A DNA stretch of 22,571 nt, taken from positions 1 through 22,571 of the forward strand of contig JAGQHH010000210.1 of the NCBI GenBank assembly GCA_020431945.1. Direction: 5' to 3'. The translations under genes and the position numbers were made by a program. The stretch comes from Cyanobacteria bacterium HKST-UBA02 (GTDB lineage Bacteria > Cyanobacteriota > Vampirovibrionia > Obscuribacterales > Obscuribacteraceae). This document shows, in pieces, positions 15,239 through 22,571 of this stretch. How positions within the stretch are numbered: the stretch's first letter is position 1; each line of letters opens with the position of its first letter. The notes under the pieces were generated by a model. It was given only the letters and a program-made list of their open reading frames with translations, was not told the DNA's origin and ran no database searches.

Positions 15239-16522
15239 CTATTTGAGAACGCCCAGTTTCTTGCCGACTTTAGTGAACTGCTCGATAACGAAGTCGAGAT
15301 TGCGCCGGCTGTGAGCTGCCGAGATCTGGCAGCGCAGACGGGCCTCGCCCTTGGGCACCACCGGATACCAGAGACCACGGACATAGACGCCTTCGTTCAA
15401 GAGGGCGTCGCTCATGTCCTGGGCAGTGGAAGCTTCTCCTACCATTACCGGGACGATCGGATGAACGCCTTCGATGATGGTGAAGCCGGCAGCTTTGATC
15501 TTGGTGCGGAAATATTCGGTGTTTTCCCGGAGCTTGTCCACCAGATAAGCATCCCGCTCGAGCATATCGAAAACTTCGATGGATGCTGAGACGATGCTTG
15601 CCGGAAGCGAGTTGGAGAAAGTGTAGGGTCTCGATTTCTGGCGCATGAAGTCGATGAGCTCTTTCTTGCCCGCGATGAAACCACCGGCGGCACCGCCCAG
15701 AGCTTTGCCCAGAGTACCTGTGATCACATCGATCTGACCGTGCACGCCGCAGAGCTCCGGTGTCCCGCGTCCGGTCTTGCCCAGTACGCCGGTGGAATGA
15801 GAGTCGTCCACGAAGAGCAGAGCACCATACTCATCGGCCAGGGCGCGCATCTTGGCCAGATCGGCATACTCGCCTTCCATGCTGAAGACCCCGTCGGTGG
15901 CGATGATGCTGATCCGATAGCCCTTGGACTTGTTCTCTTCGAGAGCCTTGCGGAGGTCTTCGAGATCGTTGTGCTTATAGGCTTTCAGATCGGTGTTCTT
16001 GGTAGTCTGGCGGCAGAGCCTGATACCATCGATGATACTGGCGTGATTGAGCGTGTCGCTGTAGATGATGTCTTTATATCCCTCAGCGCCGAAGTCATTG
16101 TTCAGAAGAGCGGTGAAAAAAGCCTCGTTGGCGGCGAAGCAAGAAGAGTGCAGGATGGCGTCCTCGACCCCGAGGAACTTGGCGATTTTCTTCTCGAGCT
16201 CCAGATGTATCTTCTGAGTGCCGCAGATGAAGCGGACCGATGCCACCCCATAGCCCCAGTTGTCCAGACCGTTTCCGGCTGCAGCCTTGACCCGGGGATG
16301 ATTGGCCAGACCGAGATAGTTGTTGCTGGCGAGCATCACGGCTATCTTGCCGTCGGTGCTTATCTCTGCTGCCTGATCGCTGTAAAGCGGCACTTCCCAC
16401 TTGTAAGTCTTGCTGGCCTTGGCTGCCTCGAGCTCTTTCTCGATGGCGGCATAAATCTCTTTCGGATTCATCGAAGCGGCGCCTTTGGACTTGTCCTGGA
16501 CCGCAGAGTCACTTCCAGCCAT
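15239..16522 (-). CDS. kbl: Glycine C-acetyltransferase (2-amino-3-ketobutyrate CoA ligase)
   Basis: A PLP-dependent alpha-oxoamine synthase that cleaves 2-amino-3-ketobutyrate with CoA to glycine and acetyl-CoA, the second step of threonine breakdown, in the cytoplasm. Active-site residues fit E. coli Kbl with a constant offset of 29. These are Asp239 and His242 in [11 protein letters not shown] and the PLP lysine Lys273 in [10 protein letters not shown]. Other family motifs are [22 protein letters not shown] and [11 protein letters not shown]. At 427 residues it carries an N-terminal extension of about 29 over the usual 398; an internal Met18 ([11 protein letters not shown]) could be the homologous start. 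The ATG at 16522 nevertheless has a perfect AAGGAGGT ribosome site 6 nt upstream. It lies 41 bp downstream of tdh on the same strand, forming the classic tdh-kbl pair. Confidence 0.97.
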   Translation of the reverse strand: MAGSDSAVQDKSKGAASMNPKEIYAAIEKELEAAKASKTYKWEVPLYSDQAAEISTDGKIAVMLASNNYLGLANHPRVKAAAGNGLDNWGYGVASVRFICGTQKIHLELEKKIAKFLGVEDAILHSSCFAANEAFFTALLNNDFGAEGYKDIIYSDTLNHASIIDGIRLCRQTTKNTDLKAYKHNDLEDLRKALEENKSKGYRISIIATDGVFSMEGEYADLAKMRALADEYGALLFVDDSHSTGVLGKTGRGTPELCGVHGQIDVITGTLGKALGGAAGGFIAGKKELIDFMRQKSRPYTFSNSLPASIVSASIEVFDMLERDAYLVDKLRENTEYFRTKIKAAGFTIIEGVHPIVPVMVGEASTAQDMSDALLNEGVYVRGLWYPVVPKGEARLRCQISAAHSRRNLDFVIEQFTKVGKKLGVLK

Positions 16523-16563
16523 GATCTGACCTCCTTGAAATGGTGCGATAGATTTTAGACTAT

Positions 16564-17721
16564 TTAGGGCTCGAAAATCAGCTTCATTTCGGCGCCATTG
16601 CCAAGCACCTCGAAAGCGCTCTCGTAGTCATCGAGACGGTAGGTCTTACTGGCCAGAATCTTCTCGAGCTTGGTTTTGACGTCCAGGGACTCGGTCTGCA
16701 AGAGACGGAGCATGGTCTCCCAGGTGTCGAACATTTTTCGACCGAAAATACCTTTGACGGTGACACCTTTCCAGATGACACCATTGGCGATATCAAAGCC
16801 GTCCAGGGGCTTGCGGGTTATGCCCAGAAGCAGAACAGTGCCTCCGTTGCGCACGATTTCGAAGGCATCGCGATAGGCTGAAGGCGATCCGGACATCTCC
16901 AGGACCACGTCGACACCGTTGGCCATGGCTTCGAGCTTATGCACCGCTCTATAAAATTCGCCGGATCCGCCTCCGACATCGAAACAATAATCGGCACCGA
17001 AATCGGCAGCCAGGGCGAACCGCCGCTCGACATCGGCGGCTTCGGTGACATAGATGCGGCTGGCTCCGAACTCTTTACAGAGAAAGGCAGCCATCAAGCC
17101 CAGGGGACCGGCGCCCAGAATGGCTACGGACTTGCCCCGGACATCGGCTTCATAGACAGTGTGCACGGCATTGCCGAAAGCATCGAGCATCGCTCCTACT
17201 CGTGTAGGAATCCGGCTGGTATCGCCGCCTTTGCCCAGAAGAATGACGTTCTTGTACGGGACCGTGACGAACTCGGCGAAACATCCGTCCAGGTGGACGC
17301 CTTTCACTTTCACCCGGGTGCAGATATGCTCGCATCCAGTACGACACTGAAAGCAATGACCGCAACTGAGATGCATCTCGGCGGTGACATAGTCGCCTTT
17401 CTCGATGCGGTGCTCCACCGGCACATCGACGAATCGATCGGGCCCGACCCCGGAGCCCACCTCGTCTACTATCCCGCAAAATTCATGACCGACCACTATC
17501 GGTCTGTAGCTGTCCTCGGGGCTCAGGTAGCGCTGCATCTCCCGCCGAATACCTTCGGAGCCGGTGCTGTGATAGATGCTCTTGTCGGTCCCGCATACGG
17601 CGGTGGACAGAACCCTGATGCGGACCTCGTGGGAGGCGATCTCCGGAATAGCCAGGCTCGACTTGAGCGCAAAACCATCCTGATTGAGGGACTCTTTGAC
17701 CAGGCAACGCATTCCAGACAC
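16564..17721 (-). CDS. tdh: L-threonine 3-dehydrogenase
   Basis: A zinc-dependent medium-chain dehydrogenase that oxidises L-threonine to 2-amino-3-ketobutyrate with NAD+, the substrate for the kbl product encoded just downstream. From the proposed start, catalytic-zinc residues lie in AVCGTDKS (Cys43) and GHEFCG (His79, Glu80). The structural zinc site is CGHCFQC with the following CEHIC (Cys120, 123, 126, 134). The NAD site is [11 protein letters not shown] (Gly203-Gly208). [20 protein letters not shown] is the Tdh-specific C-terminal signature. The start chosen is GTG at 17721, which has AAGGAG with 6 nt spacing. The longer frame to ATG 17808 adds 29 residues unlike the family and places the ribosome site inside the gene. 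Length is then 385 residues, against about 341 in E. coli. Confidence 0.95.
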   Translation of the reverse strand: MSGMRCLVKESLNQDGFALKSSLAIPEIASHEVRIRVLSTAVCGTDKSIYHSTGSEGIRREMQRYLSPEDSYRPIVVGHEFCGIVDEVGSGVGPDRFVDVPVEHRIEKGDYVTAEMHLSCGHCFQCRTGCEHICTRVKVKGVHLDGCFAEFVTVPYKNVILLGKGGDTSRIPTRVGAMLDAFGNAVHTVYEADVRGKSVAILGAGPLGLMAAFLCKEFGASRIYVTEAADVERRFALAADFGADYCFDVGGGSGEFYRAVHKLEAMANGVDVVLEMSGSPSAYRDAFEIVRNGGTVLLLGITRKPLDGFDIANGVIWKGVTVKGIFGRKMFDTWETMLRLLQTESLDVKTKLEKILASKTYRLDDYESAFEVLGNGAEMKLIFEP

Positions 17722-18023
17722 TTCAGACTCCTTCCAAGAAACAAGAAGCAAGTCTAAATCAATAGATCGATATTGTTGTGAATCTTCCTCTAAACATATT
17801 GAAATCATCTCAACTAAATCAAATCTCGTCTGGCGAGATCGCCACAGCCAGGGCTTTTCCGGGATCGGGCATAGACTCAGGGGAGACTTTCTATAGGCGT
17901 TGTCTATCCTGTCTTAGTGTTAGTTTAGTTGCCAAGGACTCCGATGAGCCATAGATTGGTCAGTGCACCTACACAATTTCTTTAGATTTGGAATATCAAT
18001 CAATAAATAGCGGGGATACGCTG
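17722..18023. other. AT-rich divergent intergenic region upstream of tdh
   Basis: About 300 bp with no supported gene, visibly richer in A+T than its neighbours, as expected for a promoter region serving tdh-kbl (minus) and the small gene at 18024 (plus). On the minus strand TTGATT and TATGTT with an 18-bp spacer lie roughly 60-100 bp upstream of tdh and are a weak promoter candidate. No riboswitch-like fold or clear operator palindrome was recognised. Confidence 0.4.
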
Positions 18024-18347
18024 ATGAGCTTTGATCGAACCGACAGTGACAACGCCCAGGATATGGATAAGAAAGCCCTTGGCGCCATGGAGATTGCCTG
18101 CATGGCCCTGGCCGAGTCCTCTATCGTTCGAATGATCGTCATGGGTAGCGGTGGTCCGGAAAACGGCGAGATCACCGAACAGGGGCTGCGCTTCGTCAGA
18201 CATATCATGTCTTCGTCCAGGGCCTGCCAGTCGGGATTCCTCCCCAATTTCAAAGACATGGACTGTATCAAAGAAGTGGCTCGCGACTATATAGCCCGGG
18301 CCGGCACTCCTACCCACGCCCTGGCCAGCATGTATCAGATTATCTGA
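18024..18347 (+). CDS. Small conserved-looking protein of unknown function (107 aa)
   Basis: A 107-residue mostly helical protein, MSFDRTDSDN onward, with three cysteines and a Met-rich helix (EIACMALAESSIVRMIVMG). No family is recognised, and no signal peptide or catalytic motif is seen. ATG 18024 is chosen because GGGG lies 8 nt upstream; the frame is open to a TTG at 17988 that has no ribosome site. Its last 8 bases overlap the end of the convergent kinase gene. Amino-acid usage is ordinary for a protein, and the frame is open over the whole gap, which supports a real gene. Confidence 0.65.
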   Translation: MSFDRTDSDNAQDMDKKALGAMEIACMALAESSIVRMIVMGSGGPENGEITEQGLRFVRHIMSSSRACQSGFLPNFKDMDCIKEVARDYIARAGTPTHALASMYQII

Positions 18348-19824
18348 GGTAAAGCTTCAAATCGGCCCGCGCTTCATCGGCGGTGGCATAGCGCCTGGCA
18401 GTATCAAAAGCGGTGGCAGTAGCGACAATCCGATCCAGCTCCTCGTCGATCTGCGGATTCACCCGAGCCGGATGAGACGGCTCCATGGGCTCGGGATCGC
18501 ATCCGGTGAGAAGATAATGCAATGTGCATCCCATAGAATAGATATCGCTCTGGGGTAACGGGGCGCCGCGGAACTGCTCCGGTGGCATGTAGGCCTGCTT
18601 GCCCACCACATTGGCTGCTCTTCTAGATTCGAACTGGTGCGCCACGGTGAAGTCCACCAGCTTCAATAGTCCATCTACCCTGACGATGAGATTTTCCGGC
18701 GTGATGTCCCGGTGGATAACCGGTGGTCTCATACCGTGCAGGTAAAACAGGATATCGCAGATGCTCGAAGCAAGCCTGGCCGCTTCCCGGGGCTCGAGGG
18801 GGCCTTTTTTGTCCACCCGGTTGCGGAGATTCTCGCCCTCGATATATTCCTGGACGAGATAGCCGCGGTGATCCTCGATGAAACAGTCGAAAAGTTTGAC
18901 GATCTGTGGATGGTCGATCCGCCCGAGAAGGTCCTTCTCCTCATTGAGCAACTCGTATTTCTGCTGCTCCAGGGCGTTTCCGCGGTAGACCGGAAGAACA
19001 TACTCTTTGAGCACCACCAGTCCGGACTGGCTTTCCATGCCATAAGGCAGAAGGGCGCCGGCTTGCACCTGAGCTACATAAGCCGTACCCTGGCCGCCTC
19101 CTCCCAGCCTGTGCACCACCTCGTAGAGCCCGTCTTGAAGAAGGGTCCCGGGACTCAATGAAGTGCGGCGCTTGCGCTTGTCCGGAACGGTGAAATACTG
19201 AAGCCAGAGATTGGTATAGCGCTCATCCCCGAAGCTCAACTGCCGGTGCCCGACATTCCACTCCAGAGCCGCCTCGGGAGCCTCGCTGCGTACCTGAGAA
19301 AGGAAAGACTCCTCATCGACCCAGGCGAAAGCGTTCTTGAAACTGAGCTTGAATGCGACACCATCCCTGGAGCCGATCATCACGAAATTCTCGGTCTTGC
19401 CGTCCCTGCTTTTCCCGGGCACCGCCTCGAGGGCCGTCAGCTTGCTCCAGGGCACGAAATATGACTTCTCGTCCGAAAAGCGCTCGCGCCCTATTTTGAT
19501 ACCGGCTCCGGTGACATCGAGGATCTTCAGCTCGGAACGCTGATAGATCCGGTTGGTATGGAAAATCGAGCCGGCGATAAGCGCCGCGGCAGCGAAAACC
19601 AGCATGAAGAAAAGCGAGCCGACTTCATGGCCGAGACCGCCTAGTATATAACTGTGCCCCTTGAAAGTGGCCAGAAGAATTACGATTACGAGAAATGCTC
19701 CGGAAGCGAAGGCCAGGGTCGTATCGATATTGGACTGCTCGGTGAAATCGCCGGAGCCGTGCTGATGGGAAACGATCTGGTAGTCTTCGGTGATTCTCTT
19801 GCAGGGCTCGAGCTTATCGTTCAT
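18340..19824 (-). CDS. Membrane-anchored Ser/Thr protein kinase with DFT variant
   Basis: A 494-residue Hanks-type kinase with its regulatory part first. Two hydrophobic segments (37-53, 69-88) are followed by a beta-rich PH-like region (about 98-185) and then the kinase domain (234-494). Kinase motifs: glycine loop RLGGGGQGTAYV (239-250), Lys273 in VVLKEY, an alpha-C Glu near 295, catalytic HRDITPEN (His371, Asp373, Asn378), LVDFT (Asp391) and PPEQF in place of APE. The Mg-binding Asp is present, but DFG is DFT. The enzyme may still be active, as all other key residues are kept. Kinases of this class phosphorylate proteins in the cytoplasm. Substrates are unknown. The ATG overlaps the stop of the upstream paralogous kinase (ATGA), indicating translational coupling. 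Confidence 0.92.
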   Translation of the reverse strand: MNDKLEPCKRITEDYQIVSHQHGSGDFTEQSNIDTTLAFASGAFLVIVILLATFKGHSYILGGLGHEVGSLFFMLVFAAAALIAGSIFHTNRIYQRSELKILDVTGAGIKIGRERFSDEKSYFVPWSKLTALEAVPGKSRDGKTENFVMIGSRDGVAFKLSFKNAFAWVDEESFLSQVRSEAPEAALEWNVGHRQLSFGDERYTNLWLQYFTVPDKRKRRTSLSPGTLLQDGLYEVVHRLGGGGQGTAYVAQVQAGALLPYGMESQSGLVVLKEYVLPVYRGNALEQQKYELLNEEKDLLGRIDHPQIVKLFDCFIEDHRGYLVQEYIEGENLRNRVDKKGPLEPREAARLASSICDILFYLHGMRPPVIHRDITPENLIVRVDGLLKLVDFTVAHQFESRRAANVVGKQAYMPPEQFRGAPLPQSDIYSMGCTLHYLLTGCDPEPMEPSHPARVNPQIDEELDRIVATATAFDTARRYATADEARADLKLYLR

Positions 19825-21329
19825 GGAGCGGACTCCGAAAGATCATTCAAGATCGCGAGCCACTGTTCCGCCGTCTGAATGCGCTTATCGGCTTTCACTG
19901 CCGTGGACGATCTGATCAGGTTATTGAGATGACGCGATATCAGGGCACCGCGCTCGAGGGCGTCGCTCATCGAGAATGGCTCCGGATCTCGCCCCACAGC
20001 AAGAAAAAAGAGAGTCGCCCCGAGAGCGTAGATATCGCTTGCCGGTCTCGCCTTTCCCTGAAACTGCTCCAGGGGAATATATGCCGACTTGCCCACTACG
20101 GTACCGGTCGCGGTGCCGATAAAATTGTTGGCGGCGCCGAAGTCGATCAGGGTCAATCGTCCATCGGCGCCGACGATGATATTGTCCGGCGTAAGGTCCC
20201 GGTGAATGATGGGAGGCTCGAGACCATGCAGATAAGCGACTATCTCGCCGAGCTCCCGAGCCCAGCGCAGCAATGTGGTTTCGCTCTGCGGCCCGTACTC
20301 CTGCACATAGCTGCGCAGATTCTTGCCTTCCACATGCTGGAGCACGATATAGTGTCTTCCATCTTCCACGAAATAATCGTAGACACTGGCGATGCTCTCA
20401 TGATCGATCCTCGAGAGAAACTGGGCTTCCCGCTCGAACATGGACATCGCCTTCTCTCTGGCGACATCGTCCACCGAATCAGGAAGAAGGAACTCTTTGA
20501 GGACTACTATGGACTCATCGGCCTGCCGGGCCAAATATATTGCCGATAGCCCTCCGAAGCCGACCTGACCGACTATCTCGAAACGATCGTCTTGAAGGGT
20601 ATCGCCGCAGGAAAGGGGCACGAAAGCCGTTGAGCCGAAGCGTCCCCGCAGCTCGCTCTGCCAGAACTCGGTGAAACTTAGAGCTGACACGGTCCCGGGA
20701 TCTAGAAGACCGTCGGACTCGACCCTCCCGTCGATGGCGATGCGTGCGCGGTCACCGGAGGCAATCTCGCCCAGACCGAGATTGAGCTCCGCCAGGGAAG
20801 GCTTTACAGGAACATCGGGTCGATACGTGTTGACGATCAGGAATAGTTTTTTGAGGGATGCCCTTGAAAAGCCGTCCAGATTGAAGGGCACCACGGCACC
20901 GTCCCGGAAGATGAACGCGAGCCTGTTGGGGGTGGCATTGAGAATATCGTCCTTGAGAAAACGAAGCTCTTTGAGCTCGCTCCAGGGTCTGTCCAGCTGG
21001 AAATTCGCCGAGAGAAGCTGAATATAAGGCAGGCTCAGACCTTCCTGGTTGGCCTTTATCGGATTGTGCCTGGTGACGATGGCGCTGCCGATCATAATCA
21101 GTCCCATGGCGGCAATGAGAATGACGAAAGCCGAAATGAAGAACTTCTGGAAGAGAAAGACCAGGAAACCCAGCATGCAAGTCCCCAGAAGCACCGCTCC
21201 GACCCCGTTCTGGTTCACGGCGCCGGAGAGCACACCCAGGAAAGAGCCCACCGGAGTACTGTCCACATAATGGTCGTAGTCAACCAGATGATCGACTTCT
21301 ACCAGGGCGGATTTTCTGCCTTTGCTCAA
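19821..21329 (-). CDS. Membrane-anchored Ser/Thr protein kinase, paralogue of its neighbour
   Basis: A 502-residue Hanks-type kinase. Two hydrophobic segments (44-60, 64-84) precede a beta-rich PH-like region (about 95-170, LSLPYIQLLSANF to LKKLFLIV) and a spacer. The kinase domain spans about 248-498. Motifs: glycine loop GQVGFGG (254-260), Lys278 in VVLKEF, Glu301 in FEREAQFL, catalytic HRDLTPDN (His376, Asp378, Asn383), LIDFGAAN (Asp396, canonical DFG) and PLEQF in place of APE. All catalytic residues are present, so it should be active. It starts with TTG at 21329, preceded by AAAGGAG with 10 nt spacing, 20 bp after the DUF885 gene on the same strand. Its stop overlaps the start of the next kinase by 4 bp. 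Confidence 0.93.
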   Translation of the reverse strand: MSKGRKSALVEVDHLVDYDHYVDSTPVGSFLGVLSGAVNQNGVGAVLLGTCMLGFLVFLFQKFFISAFVILIAAMGLIMIGSAIVTRHNPIKANQEGLSLPYIQLLSANFQLDRPWSELKELRFLKDDILNATPNRLAFIFRDGAVVPFNLDGFSRASLKKLFLIVNTYRPDVPVKPSLAELNLGLGEIASGDRARIAIDGRVESDGLLDPGTVSALSFTEFWQSELRGRFGSTAFVPLSCGDTLQDDRFEIVGQVGFGGLSAIYLARQADESIVVLKEFLLPDSVDDVAREKAMSMFEREAQFLSRIDHESIASVYDYFVEDGRHYIVLQHVEGKNLRSYVQEYGPQSETTLLRWARELGEIVAYLHGLEPPIIHRDLTPDNIIVGADGRLTLIDFGAANNFIGTATGTVVGKSAYIPLEQFQGKARPASDIYALGATLFFLAVGRDPEPFSMSDALERGALISRHLNNLIRSSTAVKADKRIQTAEQWLAILNDLSESAP

Positions 21330-21349
21330 GGAAGCTAAGCTCCTTTGAA

Positions 21350-22571
21350 TTAGAAGAACTTCGCCACAGGAAGTTGCAGCATCTCGGCACGAACCACGGG
21401 CAGAGGCGGGAATCCCTGGCTCAGGAAGGAATCATGAAAAGTACGCAGGTCGAAATTGCGACCGCCCTTGCTATCGATTTGCTTGCGGTACTCGTCTCTG
21501 AGCTCGAGAATCTTGAGCTTGCCCATGGTGTAGACTAGATAAGTCGGGTCCATAGTCCCTCTCTTGGCCTCGCGCTCGCCGTTGGCTTTTTCCTGATAGC
21601 CCTCTTTGACGAAGAAATCCACGCCTTCGGCCAGGGTCATCCCGCGGGTGTGCATCTTGATTCCCACGATATAGCGGCAGACCCTGAGCAGGGCGTCATG
21701 GATCATCACCAGCTCCAGGGAGCGATCCCCTCCACCGAAGCCCTGCTCCACCATCATCTGCTCGCAATAGTGGGCCCAGCCTTCGGCATTGGAGCTGCAG
21801 CCCAGGATCTTTCGTATCCTGCTGGGCGCCTTGTTGACCCAGAGAAACTGCACATAGTGGCCGGGATAAGCCTCGTGAACACTTGTATTGAGAAGGTCGC
21901 CCCGGCAGAAGCTCCGCATGTGCTCCTCGGTTTTCTCCGCCGACCAACCCGCTTCCGGAACGGTCACGTAGTAGTAAGCCTCTTTCGCCTTTTTCTCGAA
22001 AGGTCCGGGAGTGTCCATAGACGCGAAAGAAAGAGCCCTGGCGAAGGGCGGGGTCTCCTCGACCCGCGCTCGCTCTTCACCGGGTATGGTGACAATCGGT
22101 TTGTCCACGCAGAAAGTCCGGATTTTCTCCAGGACGCCGGATACTGCTTTCACGAGCTCTCCCGGGCGAGGGTGCTCAGCCGAGATCTTGCGGAAAATCG
22201 CCACCGGGTCGATGTCCGCGCCCTCTCTTTCGGAACCGGCCTCGGCAAGCGCCAGCCGCCGGAACTCGGACTGCAACCGGTTGAGCTCAGCTTCACCCCG
22301 GGCCAGGATCTCGTCCAGGGGCTCTTCCACGAATTCGTCATAGAGGAGCTTTTTCGAATAACGCTCAGAGCCCAGGGCGAAGTCGCCGCTGGCCCTGGGA
22401 AGAAGACCGGCCTTCAAGAACTGCTGGTAGTCCCGGAGTGACTCGAGACAGCGATAATTGGCTTCGGCAAGCCGATCGAGAGCGTCCCGATCCTCGACAT
22501 CCTTGAAATAGTCGGGCAGAGTCTTCTCGAAAAATTCGATGATGCCCGGCATCTGCTCGAGAGCGATCTCG
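21350..22571 (-). CDS. DUF885 family metallopeptidase-like protein (partial, N-terminus outside window)
   Basis: The frame is open to the right edge: the codons upstream of Met at 22552 read EIALEQ and continue beyond the window. Visible sequence therefore lacks the N-terminal part of a family usually 550-600 residues long. The family hallmarks are present: HEAYPGH (226-232 counted from Met 22552) and EGWAHYCEQMM (257-267). Together they form a gluzincin-like zinc site, with two His from the first motif and a Glu from the second. DUF885 proteins are thought to be metallopeptidases or related hydrolases; no substrate can be named. The visible part has no membrane segment. It lies first in the visible run with the two kinases and may share their transcript. 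Confidence 0.9.
   Translation of the reverse strand, partial: EIALEQMPGIIEFFEKTLPDYFKDVEDRDALDRLAEANYRCLESLRDYQQFLKAGLLPRASGDFALGSERYSKKLLYDEFVEEPLDEILARGEAELNRLQSEFRRLALAEAGSEREGADIDPVAIFRKISAEHPRPGELVKAVSGVLEKIRTFCVDKPIVTIPGEERARVEETPPFARALSFASMDTPGPFEKKAKEAYYYVTVPEAGWSAEKTEEHMRSFCRGDLLNTSVHEAYPGHYVQFLWVNKAPSRIRKILGCSSNAEGWAHYCEQMMVEQGFGGGDRSLELVMIHDALLRVCRYIVGIKMHTRGMTLAEGVDFFVKEGYQEKANGEREAKRGTMDPTYLVYTMGKLKILELRDEYRKQIDSKGGRNFDLRTFHDSFLSQGFPPLPVVRAEMLQLPVAKFF

Noticed and set aside
1..22571. CRISPR arrays, tRNA or rRNA genes, insertion sequences, phage genes
   Set aside because: No regularly spaced direct repeats, cloverleaf-like sequences, transposase or integrase motifs were seen in a reading by eye; a tRNA scan was not run.

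Overview
The window is a 22.6 kb stretch of a bacterial chromosome, with GC in the mid-50s by eye. It is densely coded and has short intergenic gaps. No RNA gene, insertion sequence, phage gene or CRISPR array was seen. Three gene types recall Melainabacteria/Vampirovibrionia of the order Obscuribacterales (non-photosynthetic Cyanobacteriota): kinesin-light-chain-type TPR proteins, paired membrane-anchored Ser/Thr kinases, and large Gly/Asp-rich proteins with no known family. That placement is from memory of gene style and is tentative; no marker gene is present to settle it.

Layout. (1) 1-2571, minus strand: a YkgJ-type cysteine-cluster protein, an EntS-like MFS exporter, and a possible third gene running off the left edge, coupled by a TAATG overlap. 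(2) 2590-7997, plus strand: a GT-C-like membrane protein, a UPF0158 protein, a possible 56-residue membrane peptide, a duplicated TPR protein with a zinc ribbon, and a GH32/GH68-type beta-propeller protein whose ribosome site overlaps the TPR stop codon. (3) 8004-14006, minus strand: two very large paralogous proteins (1170 and 742 residues) of unknown function. They share an N-terminal motif, a beta-hairpin repeat and a C-terminal helical domain. Each is preceded by the same 49-bp gapped upstream module. This is the most novel part of the window. (4) 14250-15233, plus strand: a lipoprotein with two copies of a beta-rich domain. (5) 15239-17721, minus strand: the tdh-kbl pair for threonine to glycine plus acetyl-CoA. 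(6) 18024-18347, plus strand: a 107-residue orphan. (7) 18340-22571, minus strand: a DUF885 metallopeptidase-like gene (cut by the window edge) followed by two translationally coupled paralogous Ser/Thr kinases. Both kinases have N-terminal membrane segments and a PH-like region ahead of the kinase domain, and one has DFT in place of DFG.

How the parts may work together. Only tdh-kbl is a well-defined pathway. The two coupled kinases probably form one signalling unit. The paralogous large proteins with a shared upstream module look co-regulated, and may be surface or matrix components or secreted factors; they carry no recognisable signal peptide, so their location is open. The neighbouring lipoprotein may be related to them, but only its position suggests it.
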